Part shown: piece after piece, positions 36,309 through 46,070 of the stretch
Numbering within the stretch: the stretch's first letter is position 1
Layout of the letters: each line of letters begins with the position of its first letter
Source of the DNA: Alkalihalobacillus sp. YIM B00296
GTDB lineage: Bacteria > Bacillota > Bacilli > Bacillales > Fictibacillaceae
Reading direction: 5' to 3'
Assembly: GCF_020179385.1 (NCBI RefSeq)
Contig: NZ_JAIBLJ010000009.1
Coordinates: forward strand, 1 to 64,000
Length of the DNA stretch: 64,000 bases
Notes under the pieces: model-generated
Told to the model about the DNA's origin: nothing
Databases searched by the model: none
The model's input: the letters and a program-made list of their open reading frames with translations, nothing else
Program-made: the position numbers and the translations under genes

Positions 36309-38255
36309 CTAGTTTTTTTCATTAATCCAAACAAGCATTTCCCCTGCCCCTCGATTGCACCAGGCATAATAGGGTATTGCTTTGATCTTTGTAGGTTTTT
36401 TTTTAGATCCTGCAGGTTGATAAAGTTGCTCGTCCCATCCATAGTCATCTAACCGTTCAGCGTCTCCTGTAATAACAGTCATGCCTCCAAGAAAATCCTT
36501 CTCAAAATGAGCGTTGAGTTGGCTATTCAGAGGAAGGTGAATGCTCGGTAAATTACCTCCATTATCTACCTCTTCTAAACAATAAACGAGTGGTCCACGT
36601 TGAATAGCAACTTTACCTACATTCGCTCTAACATTTGGATGCGCTTTCATTTTTTCAATTGTCATAGGAAGGTTTAAGTGAATTTCATCCCCCTTTCGCC
36701 ATATGCGAGAAATATAGGCATAGCCTTTTTTTACATCATCATTAAGATCGATGACATCCCCATTAACCTTTAAAATCGCTCCTTTGGACCATCCAGGGAT
36801 CCGGAGGGCAATTGTAAAAACAGCTTCTTCTTCAGGGAGTATTGTTATTTTTATATCTCCATCCCAAGGAAAATTTGATTTCTGGAGAATTTTGACCTTT
36901 TGTTCTCCGATATCGAGTTCTCCTTCACTTCCCACATAAAGGTGGACATAAGCTTCGTTTTGATCTGCAGAGTATACATAATGTCCAATGGAGGTAATTA
37001 GCCTTGCCAGATTAGGTGGGCAACAAGCGCAACTGAACCATTTTTGCCGTTCAGGTTTTACATGGATCCTATCGTTTCTTTTCAAACTGGCTTTTGGCCA
37101 TACTTCTAATGGATTTACGTAAAAGAACTTCTTTCCGTCTAAGTCCATTCCGCTTATCGTTCCGTTAAAGAGAGCACGTTCCATCACATCGGTATATTTA
37201 CTATCCTTTTCAAGGTTCAACATTCTTTTTGCCCAAAATACTAAACCTATGGAGGCACAAGTTTCGGTATAGCATAAGTCATTGGGAAGGTCATAGTCGA
37301 AAGAAAATGCTTCTCCATGGCGCATAGAGCCTACACCTGCTGTGATATACATTTGACGTTGAGTAACATTTTCCCATAATCTTTTAGAAGCTTCTTTTAA
37401 CGTTTGATCATTTGTTTCTGAAGCCAAGTCAGCCATTGCTGTATACATATACATGGCACGAACAGCATGCCCAATTGCTTCTTTCTGCTCCCTAACAGGC
37501 AAATGTGCTTGATGATAGCTATAGTTCCCATATTCATCACTCCACCAAGGCTTTTTTTCATCATCTCTTTTTTGTTTTTCAATATCAAAATAATGGGGAG
37601 TTTTACCCCGTTCATCAATAAAATACTTACTTAAATTCAGGTATCGTTTATTATTTGTCACTCTGTAAAGTTTCACAAGCGATAGTTCTATTTCCTGGTG
37701 GCCAGGATATCCAGGTAGTTGATTTTCCCCATGACCAAATATTGAATCAATATGATCAACGAACCGAGACATGATGTCCAATAATTTTCTCTTACCAGTA
37801 GATTGGTAATAAGCAACCGCTGCCTCTATCATATGACCTGCACAATATAGCTCATGGTGATCTCGTAAGTTTGTCCATTTTTGATCTGGTTCGTTTATAG
37901 TAAAATAAGTGTTTAAATATCCGTTTTCTTCCTGTGCTCTTCCAATAAGATCAATCACCTCATCAGCTGTTTTTTCTAACTCAGGATTTGGATCCGTTTC
38001 CAAACTGTATGCCACTGCCTCTAACCATTTCGCCACATCGCTGTCTTGAAATACATAACCTTTAAACTCCCCTTTCGCTTCTTTCGCTGCGATTCGAAAG
38101 TTTTGAATCGAATGACTTGGTGGCGCATCTGGAATTTGATCATTTAATGCAGCCCATTGATAAGGAATCACTTCATTAATAACTACATCCCTATATTTAC
38201 TCCAAAAATTGTCTGTTACTTGAACATCAGTTAATTTACTATCTACTGTTTTCAA
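36309..38255 (-). CDS. Beta-L-arabinofuranosidase, GH127
   Basis: GH127 enzymes such as HypBA1 of Bifidobacterium longum release L-arabinose from beta-1,2-linked arabinosides, including those on hydroxyproline of plant extensin. The 648-residue protein keeps the catalytic set: Glu315 (RHGEAFS, matching Glu322 of HypBA1), Glu331 and Cys333 (YTETCAS), and Cys409, Cys411 and Cys412 (SCACCPPN), where Cys411 corresponds to the Cys417 nucleophile and the others hold zinc. There is no signal peptide, so it is cytoplasmic. TTG start after AAGGAG; it follows the GH146 gene by 14 bp. Confidence 0.94.
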   Translation of the reverse strand: MKTVDSKLTDVQVTDNFWSKYRDVVINEVIPYQWAALNDQIPDAPPSHSIQNFRIAAKEAKGEFKGYVFQDSDVAKWLEAVAYSLETDPNPELEKTADEVIDLIGRAQEENGYLNTYFTINEPDQKWTNLRDHHELYCAGHMIEAAVAYYQSTGKRKLLDIMSRFVDHIDSIFGHGENQLPGYPGHQEIELSLVKLYRVTNNKRYLNLSKYFIDERGKTPHYFDIEKQKRDDEKKPWWSDEYGNYSYHQAHLPVREQKEAIGHAVRAMYMYTAMADLASETNDQTLKEASKRLWENVTQRQMYITAGVGSMRHGEAFSFDYDLPNDLCYTETCASIGLVFWAKRMLNLEKDSKYTDVMERALFNGTISGMDLDGKKFFYVNPLEVWPKASLKRNDRIHVKPERQKWFSCACCPPNLARLITSIGHYVYSADQNEAYVHLYVGSEGELDIGEQKVKILQKSNFPWDGDIKITILPEEEAVFTIALRIPGWSKGAILKVNGDVIDLNDDVKKGYAYISRIWRKGDEIHLNLPMTIEKMKAHPNVRANVGKVAIQRGPLVYCLEEVDNGGNLPSIHLPLNSQLNAHFEKDFLGGMTVITGDAERLDDYGWDEQLYQPAGSKKKPTKIKAIPYYAWCNRGAGEMLVWINEKN

Positions 38256-38269
38256 CGAATCAACACTCC

Positions 38270-40567
38270 TTATTGGTTCTTTCCAAGCGCGTCAAATTGT
38301 TTTCTACTTACTGTTCGTAAACCAAAAACTCTTCGAACCCTATGACCGTCGTGAGGTTTGAATGTAACTTTGATAATTTCATTTCCATTGACCAATTCCT
38401 GTGGAAGGACATGATTGATATTATAAAACTTATTCACTTCCTTGAACCCTTTAGTGTTATGAAGTAACACAGTATCATTTACCAAAATATCAAATTGACA
38501 ATCTTGTAACTCTTTGGCTTCTGTATAAGTGATAATAAGCATCATTTCAGAATCAGGTTTTACTTTTAAATCATAGGAAAACCATCCGCCAACACCTGTT
38601 TGCCTGTATCCACGATTGTTAAGTCTCCCAACGCTAGTATAGTAACCATCAAAATTATGGTCCCTTTCAGGCTGCATTTCTCCTGGCTGAACATAATCTA
38701 TTGTGCAATTTCCCAAAATTTTCATTCTTTTGCGAGCTTTGCGATACTCTTCTTCGACTTCCTTCCATTCTTCATCCGAAAATACATCCCAATAAACCGA
38801 GTACATTTTATCGTGCATCTTATAAAATGGATAAAGTTGTACATCTTTTAGGTAACCAACATTCGTTTGAAATGTATTCCGTTTCCCTTCCACTGGGTCA
38901 ATCCACTTTTCTACTTTTTTGTCATTTGTAATCATAACCGGTGTGTATAAATGTTCTTTAGCCGCTGGATCATTCACTGGACCTAGTTCACCCGCAAGGA
39001 CTAAAGGTCCGTACATTACAGCTACCCGGTTTGGATTATCAGGCATACTTTCAAGCCGGAGTGTCATTGGAATATAAACCTCTACCTGATCACCATCCAA
39101 CCATGTCCTTTCAATTTCTATATAGGTCCCAGGGTTGCTATCAACTATCTGTACTTCCCCATTGACTCGTACTTGTATGCCGTTTTCAGCCCAATAAGGG
39201 TAACGTATTAACATGGAAAAATTCACTGGATCTTTAGTAGTTACCTGAAATTTAACTATGTCGTTTTCAGGATAAGTTGTCTCTTGTGACAACTTTATCC
39301 CTTTACTCTCCCAGTTAAGAGTGGATGAAATAAACTGGTTGATATAAAGTTTGTCTTTATCATGGAAATAAATGTTACTTCCGTAGTTTGCATGATTTTC
39401 CATCCCCGTTCCGATACAACAAGTAAAATCAAATTTCCTATTGTAATCTTTGAAACCACCCATATCCAATGATAGACAATAGCAAACGGATCCTTCTTCT
39501 GGATTCTGTGATGCTAAAATATGATTGAAAAGAGCTCTTTCGTAATAATCCGCCTTTTCTCCTGATGCCCCCCACTGAAATAAATGACTCGTCAGTTTTA
39601 ACATATTATAAGTATTGCACGTTTCCGCAGTATGCGGACCGAGCCGATCATTTAACAAATCCGGCTCTCCAAAATATTCACTAAAGCTATTCCCTCCGTT
39701 TACATATGAGTGATGCTTTACGACACGATTCCAAAAAAATTCTGCAGTCTCTTTACGTTTTACATCATTAGTAAGTTCATATTGTCTAGCTAACCCAATT
39801 ATTTTCGGTATTTGGGTATTTGCATGCTTCCCGGGTAAACAATCCACATTTTCCGAAAGTGGATCCAAAACTTGTTTATGCCAAAAACGTTCTGCAAGTT
39901 TAAGATATTTGATTTTACCCGTGTCAGCATATAAATCTGCTAAGACTTCATTTATACCACCAATTTCACATACCATTACCTCTTCCATTTGTTGGTCACT
40001 GAGGTTTAAGAATATACCGTGGAGCCAATTTGCAAGTTTAATTTCGATTTCCAATCCTTTTTTATTACCTAATAAATGATATCCATCACGCAATCCAGCC
40101 ATGAGTTTATGTAGCGTATATAAAGGAGCCCATCCTCCATTTAAGTCAAACCCTTTTGACCAGATATTACCTGAAGCAACTTCAAGAAATATTTCTTTAC
40201 CTCGTGGAATGCCTGAAACATAACCATCCCCATGTGCATTTTGACAAGTTTCAAGCTCATCAATGATATAGTCGAAACGCGCTTTAAATCTGATATCTTC
40301 CATAGATGCATAGAACATTGCACAGGCTGATAAGTAATGGCCGAGTGTATGACCCGATAAACTCATTGCCTCCCAGCCTTCATACTGTTGAGCTTTTGGT
40401 TCGAGGCCTGCATATTCTCTAAATCTTGCAAGTAGACGATCCGGTTCCAATTGAAGTAAATATTCTTTATTAAGTTCCATTGCATGTTTAAAAGGACCGT
40501 TTAAAATTTTTACATCTTTTAAATCAAATGGTTTCGCTTTTGTCTCAACTTGCATCTTTACAGCCAT
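38270..40567 (-). CDS. Beta-L-arabinofuranosidase, GH146 type
   Basis: A 765-residue relative of GH127 (DUF1680 clan) with the longer architecture of GH146: (alpha/alpha)6 barrel with SGHTLGHYLSACAM near 71-84, GNSFSEYFG (Glu297), HTAETCNTYNMLKL (Glu315, Cys317) and DFTCCIGTGMENH (Cys383, Cys384), then beta domains and a C-terminal extension. GH146 enzymes remove beta-L-arabinofuranose from arabinan side chains. No signal peptide. ATG at 40567 (MAVKMQ) is 7 bases from AAGGAG. First gene of the operon; AraR-type boxes lie at 41.05-41.24 kb. Confidence 0.88.
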   Translation of the reverse strand: MAVKMQVETKAKPFDLKDVKILNGPFKHAMELNKEYLLQLEPDRLLARFREYAGLEPKAQQYEGWEAMSLSGHTLGHYLSACAMFYASMEDIRFKARFDYIIDELETCQNAHGDGYVSGIPRGKEIFLEVASGNIWSKGFDLNGGWAPLYTLHKLMAGLRDGYHLLGNKKGLEIEIKLANWLHGIFLNLSDQQMEEVMVCEIGGINEVLADLYADTGKIKYLKLAERFWHKQVLDPLSENVDCLPGKHANTQIPKIIGLARQYELTNDVKRKETAEFFWNRVVKHHSYVNGGNSFSEYFGEPDLLNDRLGPHTAETCNTYNMLKLTSHLFQWGASGEKADYYERALFNHILASQNPEEGSVCYCLSLDMGGFKDYNRKFDFTCCIGTGMENHANYGSNIYFHDKDKLYINQFISSTLNWESKGIKLSQETTYPENDIVKFQVTTKDPVNFSMLIRYPYWAENGIQVRVNGEVQIVDSNPGTYIEIERTWLDGDQVEVYIPMTLRLESMPDNPNRVAVMYGPLVLAGELGPVNDPAAKEHLYTPVMITNDKKVEKWIDPVEGKRNTFQTNVGYLKDVQLYPFYKMHDKMYSVYWDVFSDEEWKEVEEEYRKARKRMKILGNCTIDYVQPGEMQPERDHNFDGYYTSVGRLNNRGYRQTGVGGWFSYDLKVKPDSEMMLIITYTEAKELQDCQFDILVNDTVLLHNTKGFKEVNKFYNINHVLPQELVNGNEIIKVTFKPHDGHRVRRVFGLRTVSRKQFDALGKNQ

Positions 40568-41048
40568 ATTCATACTCCTTTTTGAAATATTAGTACAACT
40601 AGATAATTCATTCTCTATTTTCCTGTTTATAAAAATCCTCCTCTCTAATAATTTGACATTTAATTATGCAAGTATAATGACTGTCTCAGTCCTTACTATA
40701 GGCACAAAACATTATTTACGATTGTGGTTTTTAAAATTTGTTAAAAGAATATCGCAAGTAGGTATGACTTAAACACTTTTATCGTGTATCTAAAGATGAG
40801 TAACTGAGGATGGGGTGCGCAATTTGAAGAGTAAATAAAAGAAATTGGTCAGATAAAACAGATAAAACAAATATCTATGCTCGGTAGAAGAAGTGAAGTT
40901 TAAAAAATGAAATCTCAAATTTAATTTTCTCATGAGTCACTACGACACTATCAAACTAAAGGGAGATTTTATAATACAACTTCTTAAATAACCAACTGTT
41001 GCATTGATTATACGAATAAATCGATGAGGAGAGGATAAAAATGATATA
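40568..41048. other. Leader/promoter region of the GH146 operon
   Basis: No gene found. AT-rich with no hairpin that I would call a riboswitch; it separates the AraR-type boxes from the first operon gene by nearly 500 bp, which is unusually long. Confidence 0.4.
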
Positions 41049-41242
41049 CATGTACGTATAAGCAGTTTTTTAAATTATATAAAATTATTTCAGAAAATTC
41101 AATGTTTTTTAACTAATAAAATAATATAATTAGTTGGCTTCAAGTAGTCTTCTACACAATTTGCTAAAACTTTTCCAGCACAATCATGTACGTATATTTA
41201 TATTAATGATTTTAAAAAGGTCTAAATCTGTACGTATCAAGT
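41049..41242. promoter_or_regulatory. Three AraR-type boxes
   Basis: ACATGTACGTATAA (about 41049-41062), TCATGTACGTATAT (about 41183-41196) and ATCTGTACGTATCA (about 41226-41239) each hold the TGTACGTA core. The region around the first is a diverged duplicate of the abfA/araR region at 27.12-27.21 kb. They probably control the GH146-GH127-importer operon. Confidence 0.65.
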
Positions 41243-41602
41243 AGATTAGACAGAAAACATATAAGTCCTTACCATTTGCAATTGTGTTAGGTGTCGTTTT
41301 ATTTATTTTTATTTTAAGATTGGCTTTTACAGTAATCATTTGGTTGGTGCCACGTTAGTTAAAGTGAAAACCTTCACAATATCATTGATATATTCTAACT
41401 CGAATAATTCTAATTGCCTGAAAACGTTCCTCAACAATCCTGCCCTCTTGCTTAAGACCAAAAATCTTTGCTCTTGCTGCTTCATAGACCTGTTGTCTGT
41501 TCTCAAAGATCTTTCTAACCCTCTTTATGCCTTTGACCTCTTAATTCGCACGTCCCGTAAACATCCGCCAACTTAGCTACCTAGGCGGTACTTATTTCTC
41601 AT

Positions 41603-41690
41603 ATACTGCATGCCGATATTAAGACAAAAGAAAAAGCGGTTGAAAAAACGATCTACAGATACATTGAGTTTTTTACAATAGAAAACGAAT
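41603..41690 (+). pseudogene. Fragment of an IS3-type transposase end
   Basis: One frame reads HADIKTKEKAVEKTIYRYIEFF, like the C-terminal part of IS3-family OrfB (TKEEA..YIxFYN), then breaks up. A TGTCCCACTTTCTTGACAGAGGCC stretch (41728-41752) may be the element end. Too short to name. The rest of 41243-41828 has no supported gene. Confidence 0.4.
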
Positions 41691-41828
41691 TCATCTAAGG
41701 AATGGTCATAATATTTTTGATAGTGTCCCACTTTCTTGACAGAGGCCTAATCATACTAAAGTATCTGTTTTATCTTACCTTTTCCTGTCATATTATTATA
41801 AAAGGTAGGTATTATAGGGAGGTTAAAT

Positions 41829-42527
41829 ATGTTGAGGAAGAGTACAGATTCAGGTAGAAGGTCTGCAGTAATTACTGGAGTGTTATTAATAGCCGGGATG
41901 GTTGCAGGTATATTTAGTGTTGTTCCTGTTATATATGGAGCAGACTACATTGTCAAGGCTTTTACATATGAAAACCAGGTACTAACAGGAGCTTTTTTTC
42001 AGTTGTTAATGGTTGTTGCATATGTTGGTATTCCTATTTTGATGTATCCGATTTTAAGTAAGCATAATAAAGGTTTAGCTCTTGGATCTGTTGCTTTCGG
42101 TATTATTGCGGGTGTGTTCATTATTATTGGTGTAATCATTCTTCTGTTGCTATTGACATTAAGTCACGAATTTACAAAAGTTGGAACTCTGGATATATCG
42201 TATTTTCAGACCTTAGGTGGATTGTTACAGGCAGGACGTGATTTGGTGAACCATGTGGCAACGACACTGGCATTTGTTTTGGCTATGCTCTTATTTAACT
42301 GCATATTTTACCAAACAAAACTAGTTCCACGTTGGTTGTCAGTTTGGGGTCTTATTGGATCTACATTGTCCATATTGGCAAGCTTATTATTTATGATTCG
42401 CTTCATCGGTCTGGATGCAACCTACATGATGTTTAACATTCCAATAGCCTTTCAACAATTGATTTTGGCTATATGGCTAATCATTAAAGGATTCAACCCC
42501 ACGGTACAGAATTCTGTATCAAATTAA
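41829..42527 (+). CDS. DUF4386 membrane protein
   Basis: A 232-residue protein with six predicted helices: GVLLIAGMVAGIFSVVPVIYG at the N-terminus, FFQLLMVVAYVGIPILMYPIL, and LVPRWLSVWGLIGSTLSILA, which is characteristic of DUF4386. Function unknown. GGGAGG lies before the ATG. A methyltransferase remnant follows 33 bp later, probably once in the same operon. Confidence 0.85.
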   Translation: MLRKSTDSGRRSAVITGVLLIAGMVAGIFSVVPVIYGADYIVKAFTYENQVLTGAFFQLLMVVAYVGIPILMYPILSKHNKGLALGSVAFGIIAGVFIIIGVIILLLLLTLSHEFTKVGTLDISYFQTLGGLLQAGRDLVNHVATTLAFVLAMLLFNCIFYQTKLVPRWLSVWGLIGSTLSILASLLFMIRFIGLDATYMMFNIPIAFQQLILAIWLIIKGFNPTVQNSVSN

Positions 42528-42560
42528 TATGAAGGCTCTAGAAAAGCAGGTGTAACTGAA

Positions 42561-42860
42561 ATGAATAAATCAGAAAGTTTTTGGGACAAAACAGCAAATA
42601 CATATGATCAATTTGAGAAGAAGGATGAACAGACTTACATCAATATAGTGAAAAAGCATCTCAAAATAAGCGACATTGTTTTGGATTACGGCTGGGGACC
42701 GGTTGAACTACAATGAAATTGCAGAATATGTGAAAGGGATTTATGCGATTGATATATCTTCTAATATGATAGGGATTGCAGATAAAAAGGCAAAAGAGCG
42801 GAATATTGTGTTCGAATTGACCATAAAAATGGTTATTCAAATCTCCCAATGTATTTTTCA
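42561..42860 (+). pseudogene. Class I SAM methyltransferase fragment
   Basis: From ATG at 42561 the frame reads MNKSESFWDKTANTYDQFEK and IVLDYG, the start and motif I of a small methyltransferase, then breaks (GWGPVELQ-stop) where GCGTG is expected. A neighbouring frame carries on with NEIAEYVKGIYAIDISSNMI and ADKKAKERNI (motif II region), after which homology ends. Frameshifted and truncated. Confidence 0.75.
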
Positions 42861-42979
42861 TTCCGATTCATCCTTTCTTAGTCTTAGGTTCTATCCAATC
42901 TCCGAGGTCCTCCGGTGATGTTGATCAAGACGTAAGAATAAAAAAGATAGTAATTAATATGTAGGAGGTTCTTCCTGTC

Positions 42980-43425
42980 ATGGCTAGTTTTAGAAAACAT
43001 TCAAACGGGACATGGGAATACCGTATTCGATATAAAGATCGTATCTCACAAGGGTATAGAGAAAAATCAAAGCGTGGATTTAAAACCAAAAAGGAAGCAA
43101 CTACGTAAATTGAAATGGATCTTGAATATTATGGATTTTCGGAAGACGTAAATGAAAAAGTGGACAAGTATTTTGAAGATCGTTAGGTGGTTACGAACCA
43201 TTGTGGTAAGGGATTATTTCAAAGAAATATATAAACGTGCTGGTCTTCCTGTATTATTCCGCACGTATTAAGGCATAGCCATGCGGTTCCTTTATTAATT
43301 ATTTCTGAAAGACTAGGACATCAGAGCATAAAAACAACTGCTGATACGTATCTCCATGTCATTCCCAAAAAGTTAAGGATGAAGCATTGGAGCTGTACCA
43401 ACAGTATACCAAATTAAATATTTAA
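42980..43425 (+). pseudogene. Tyrosine integrase remnant 1
   Basis: ATG at 42980 after AGGAGG starts an arm-binding domain MASFRKHSNGTWEYRIRYKD and KSKRGFKTKKEATT, which ends at an in-frame TGA/TAA. The core of the enzyme is deleted; at 43195-43425 the C-terminal catalytic part follows in shifting frames (VVRDYFKEIYKRAGLPVLF, a HAV-like box, LGHQSIKTTADTYLHV, ALELYQQYTKLNI). The last 240 bp are nearly identical to the end of integrase remnant 2. It lies against the sufB-tail copy B, as an integrase lies against its att site. Confidence 0.85.
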
Positions 43426-43490
43426 TTTTTTTGGGATGTTTTTGTAGGTGCATAACTACCTTTAACTAGCTACACCCTTGATATATAAGG

Positions 43491-43524
43491 CTTAACCTAT
43501 ACTACCTTCCATCTCGAACTTGAT
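43491..43524 (-). repeat. sufB 3'-end copy B
   Basis: On the minus strand the bases encode [10 protein letters not shown]-stop, identical in nucleotide sequence to the true sufB end from the stop codon back to ATCAAG. Identity also extends on the other side through the integrase end (43195-43490 against 47240-47539), and stops at once on the sufB side (TATTTTAGG against CAGTCTG). Read as an att-like junction between two inserted elements. The remaining part of 43426-43832 holds nothing else recognisable. Confidence 0.85.
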
Positions 43525-43832
43525 TATTTTAGGCTTTCATGCCATGTTATACAATCGTAAAAACCAGCATTTTTAACCTATTGCTTTTTAAACTAAATCA
43601 AACTTTTTCATATTTTTGTGGGTGTTTGTGGGGTACGTGGGTGCAAATAGAACTTAATCACCAACCCAAAAACAAAATTAATTTCGTTACAGCTTTCACC
43701 CAATTTAAAGGAAAATGAAACAAATATATAGAAAGTAGGGATGATTGAATCTATTAAGAAAGGTGATATGTGTTGATCAATCGAATGTTGGTGATTTCTC
43801 ATTATAATTTATAATGAGAGGGGGATGAGGTT

Positions 43833-44069
43833 TTGGAGCTCAAGCCAAAAACGAAACGAATGATTTATACGGTAGTCGGTGTGTGGGCTGTCCTTTCATT
43901 GATTGGTGTTGTGGCTAACCCCTAAAAAGACCAACTCCATAATGGATGACCGGGTTTTATGCTGCTCTTTGGTCTAATTGGGAGCTCTGGAGCTTCAGTT
44001 ATATCAATATCCAACTTTGGAAACTCCTCAAAAATTGATATTCGATTCATCCACATAAGTTCCAAGTAA
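43833..44069 (+). pseudogene. Small membrane protein, probably frameshifted
   Basis: TTG at 43833 after GGGGGATGAGG encodes MELKPKTKRMIYTVVGVWAV and LSLIGVVANP, then a stop. Another frame carries on from about 43956 with MLLFGLIGSSGASVISISN to 44069, a natural continuation of a two-helix protein. No family known. It could also be a real 30-residue peptide. Confidence 0.4.
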
Positions 44070-44085
44070 ATAGGAAGGTGATCGT

Positions 44086-44277
44086 GTGAACTACAAAAAG
44101 ATCAATCGAAAGTTTGTGTTACTTTGTATGATCACGTTTTTAGTTGGTATGATTGTTTCACAAGAAAGTAAAGCGTACGGTTTTGGTATCATTCTCATTT
44201 CTACGATCGTGCTTTCAATCGCTTCGATTGTCAATATGAAGGTCAATAAACCTAAACAGAATAATGAATCAAAATAA
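44086..44277 (+). CDS. Small membrane protein, unknown
   Basis: 63 residues with two hydrophobic segments (FVLLCMITFLVGMIVS and FGIILISTIVLSIASIV) and a basic, polar tail. GTG start with AGGAAGGTG upstream. No family recognised; probably carried by the inserted element. Confidence 0.6.
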   Translation: MNYKKINRKFVLLCMITFLVGMIVSQESKAYGFGIILISTIVLSIASIVNMKVNKPKQNNESK

Positions 44278-44400
44278 AAAGATCAATCCTTTTCTCATGA
44301 AAATGATATCATGCTATATTTGACTTAATTATGGATTCTGAGCAAGATAAGGCTCATTACTAATCCCATTGGTGTGAGGCTTATCTTTATTGGGGGAATA

Positions 44401-44547
44401 TTAATTGTTATATAAACCTTTTTCAATACCACTCAAAATTTCAAGGAATTGAGGCAAATGAAATGATAAATATAAAAGGCAAATTGTAATTAGTGCTAAT
44501 AAAATAAATTTTCCCCATTCTAAAAATTTTCTTTGTTGTTCATTCAA
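44401..44547 (-). CDS. Small single-helix membrane protein, unknown
   Basis: 48 residues: MNEQQRKFLEWGKF, one helix IILLALITICLLYLSF-like (FILLALITICLLYLSFH), then a short tail. TTG start at 44547 with GAGGGGGAG upstream. No family recognised. Confidence 0.5.
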   Translation of the reverse strand: MNEQQRKFLEWGKFILLALITICLLYLSFHLPQFLEILSGIEKGLYNN

Positions 44548-44574
44548 GATTCTACTCCCCCTCTTAATAAAATT

Positions 44575-44874
44575 CTAAACTTGTTCATACTTCCTCTCCT
44601 TCATTCTAGAACATAAAAGCTCTCTAACCACACCGAGCGTGTTTTTACATATCGTATCCTTATCTATTCCTAATTCAATATCCAAAAGTGATTCGGCTAA
44701 CACATCGATTTAAATTTCATCTTCAATACCTAAAGATTCTGCGATCACATGAACTAATCCAGAGAGAGCTTCATTTAGAAATTTTGTGTCGATTCCCTCA
44801 TCTACATATCCACGACGTAGCAATTCTAAATCACGAATAACATGAATGGTTTCATCAATCATTTCCTGATTCAT
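44575..44874 (-). pseudogene. Hypothetical protein with in-frame stop
   Basis: ATG at 44874 after GGAGG opens a 100-codon frame (MNQEMIDETIHVIRDLELLR, GLVHVIAESLGIEDEI) with a single TAA at codon 55 (44710-44712); the frame then runs on cleanly (IDVLAESLLDIELGIDKDTI) to a TAG at 44575. The part after the stop keeps protein-like character, so a recent nonsense mutation is likely. Function unknown. Confidence 0.55.
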
Positions 44875-45075
44875 TAGTAAAAACCTCCATTAGTAGATTT
44901 TTTTCAATGATTATGTACAAAATTGTCCAAATAATTGTTTGATCTTGGATGCTTATTTTCCTTATATCGCTAAAACGTTCAAGGATTGTATGGTATCGCT
45001 ACAAAAAGGCGAAGAGAAATATGATTCTTATCTTTATTCGCTCAAGGAAGTCAAACAAGAACTTTCAACTACGAC

Positions 45076-45105
45076 AAAAAAGTCCTTTTTTATAGGGACT
45101 TTTTT
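45076..45105 (-). terminator. Terminator of the 45112 gene
   Basis: Stem AAAAAAGTCC / GGACTTTTTT, loop TTTTTTATA, seven bases past the stop codon, U-run on both strands. Confidence 0.85.
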
Positions 45106-45111
45106 ATAAAC

Positions 45112-45774
45112 TTATTTATTCATATAATCCTGTAATTCTTTTTCATATGCTTGCCAAGCCTTTCCATCGGTATTTTCATCATCTTTTGAAATATTGTATT
45201 TTTCCATTACTTTTTCTTTTAGTCCTGCACCATTGAAAAGCGCACCTCGTCTATTGCTGTGAAAATCCACTTCGTGATTTAACTTATGAACCGTTATACC
45301 CAATGCTTCAGCAAATGCGACTTGATCTTCCAAATCTGTAGGTGCATGTTTATCTATATAAGCATGAACTTCTTCGTCTGTCATAGTAATCCCATACTCT
45401 TTTTCGGCTAATTCTACAAAAGCGTTATTTGTCTCTAATGTTTTTTTCGCTTCTTGAATGGCTTGACTTGGAGTCGTTTCTTCACCATATAATTTATGGT
45501 AGGTCAATACACTAATGACAACATATTTAAAAATTCCCTTATCTAATTTTTTTATTTCAGGTTCTGCCTTTATTTCCTTAACGACTTGACCATAATTAAA
45601 ATCTTGTTTGGGTTTTCTAGCTCCTCTATACGTATCCTTTTCAGCATTGGATCTCATTTCAGATCGATTTTTTTCTGTATCTGCATTAGCATTTTCGTTA
45701 AAATTCAGATACAAGATTCCAGAAAGCCCTATCAATACCACAATTGACAAGATTACTATTTTTTTAAATTTCAA
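45112..45774 (-). CDS. Membrane-anchored protein, unknown
   Basis: 220 residues with an uncleaved N-terminal helix (KFKKIVILSIVVLIGLSGILYL) and an outside, charged, helical domain. The part QAIQEAKKTLETNNAFVELAEKEYGITMTDEEVHAYI recalls the N-terminal helical domain of SurA/PrsA-type proteins, without a PPIase domain. TTG at 45774 chosen because AAGGAGG lies before it. Part of the insertion adjacent to sufB. Confidence 0.65.
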   Translation of the reverse strand: MKFKKIVILSIVVLIGLSGILYLNFNENANADTEKNRSEMRSNAEKDTYRGARKPKQDFNYGQVVKEIKAEPEIKKLDKGIFKYVVISVLTYHKLYGEETTPSQAIQEAKKTLETNNAFVELAEKEYGITMTDEEVHAYIDKHAPTDLEDQVAFAEALGITVHKLNHEVDFHSNRRGALFNGAGLKEKVMEKYNISKDDENTDGKAWQAYEKELQDYMNK

Positions 45775-45880
45775 TGAAGTATCCTCCTTTGCTATCGAAC
45801 ATGCCAATATAATTTAAAAATGAATATTAAAAGACAAAAAAAGAAGGGCGTAATCCTTCCAATACCATAACTATTTACTT

Positions 45881-46048
45881 GTTGTATTTTTCTTTTCAGC
45901 AAAACTTTTTATCATTTTCCATGTAAAAAGCACCGTATCGATTGCGAAAATCATATGATATGGCTTGCTTGGATCAAGAGTTACATAGAAGATAGGTACA
46001 ATCAGAAGCAGAAAAATCAAATAATATTTATCTACTATCTTTATCTGT
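45881..46048 (-). CDS. Possible small membrane protein without clear start
   Basis: A frame of about 55 codons, KIVDKYYLIFLLLIVPIFYV then TLDPSKPYHMIFAIDTVLFT and a lysine-rich end, looks protein-like (two helices). There is no ATG/GTG/TTG at its head; AAGGAAGTG precedes an ATA. Either a rare start or a damaged gene. Confidence 0.35.
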
Positions 46049-46070
46049 TTTTCACTTCCTTACTTACATT

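Noticed and set aside
41340-41576. Plus-strand 78-codon frame
   Set aside because: Composition and lack of SD argue against a gene; neither strand gives a clear family.
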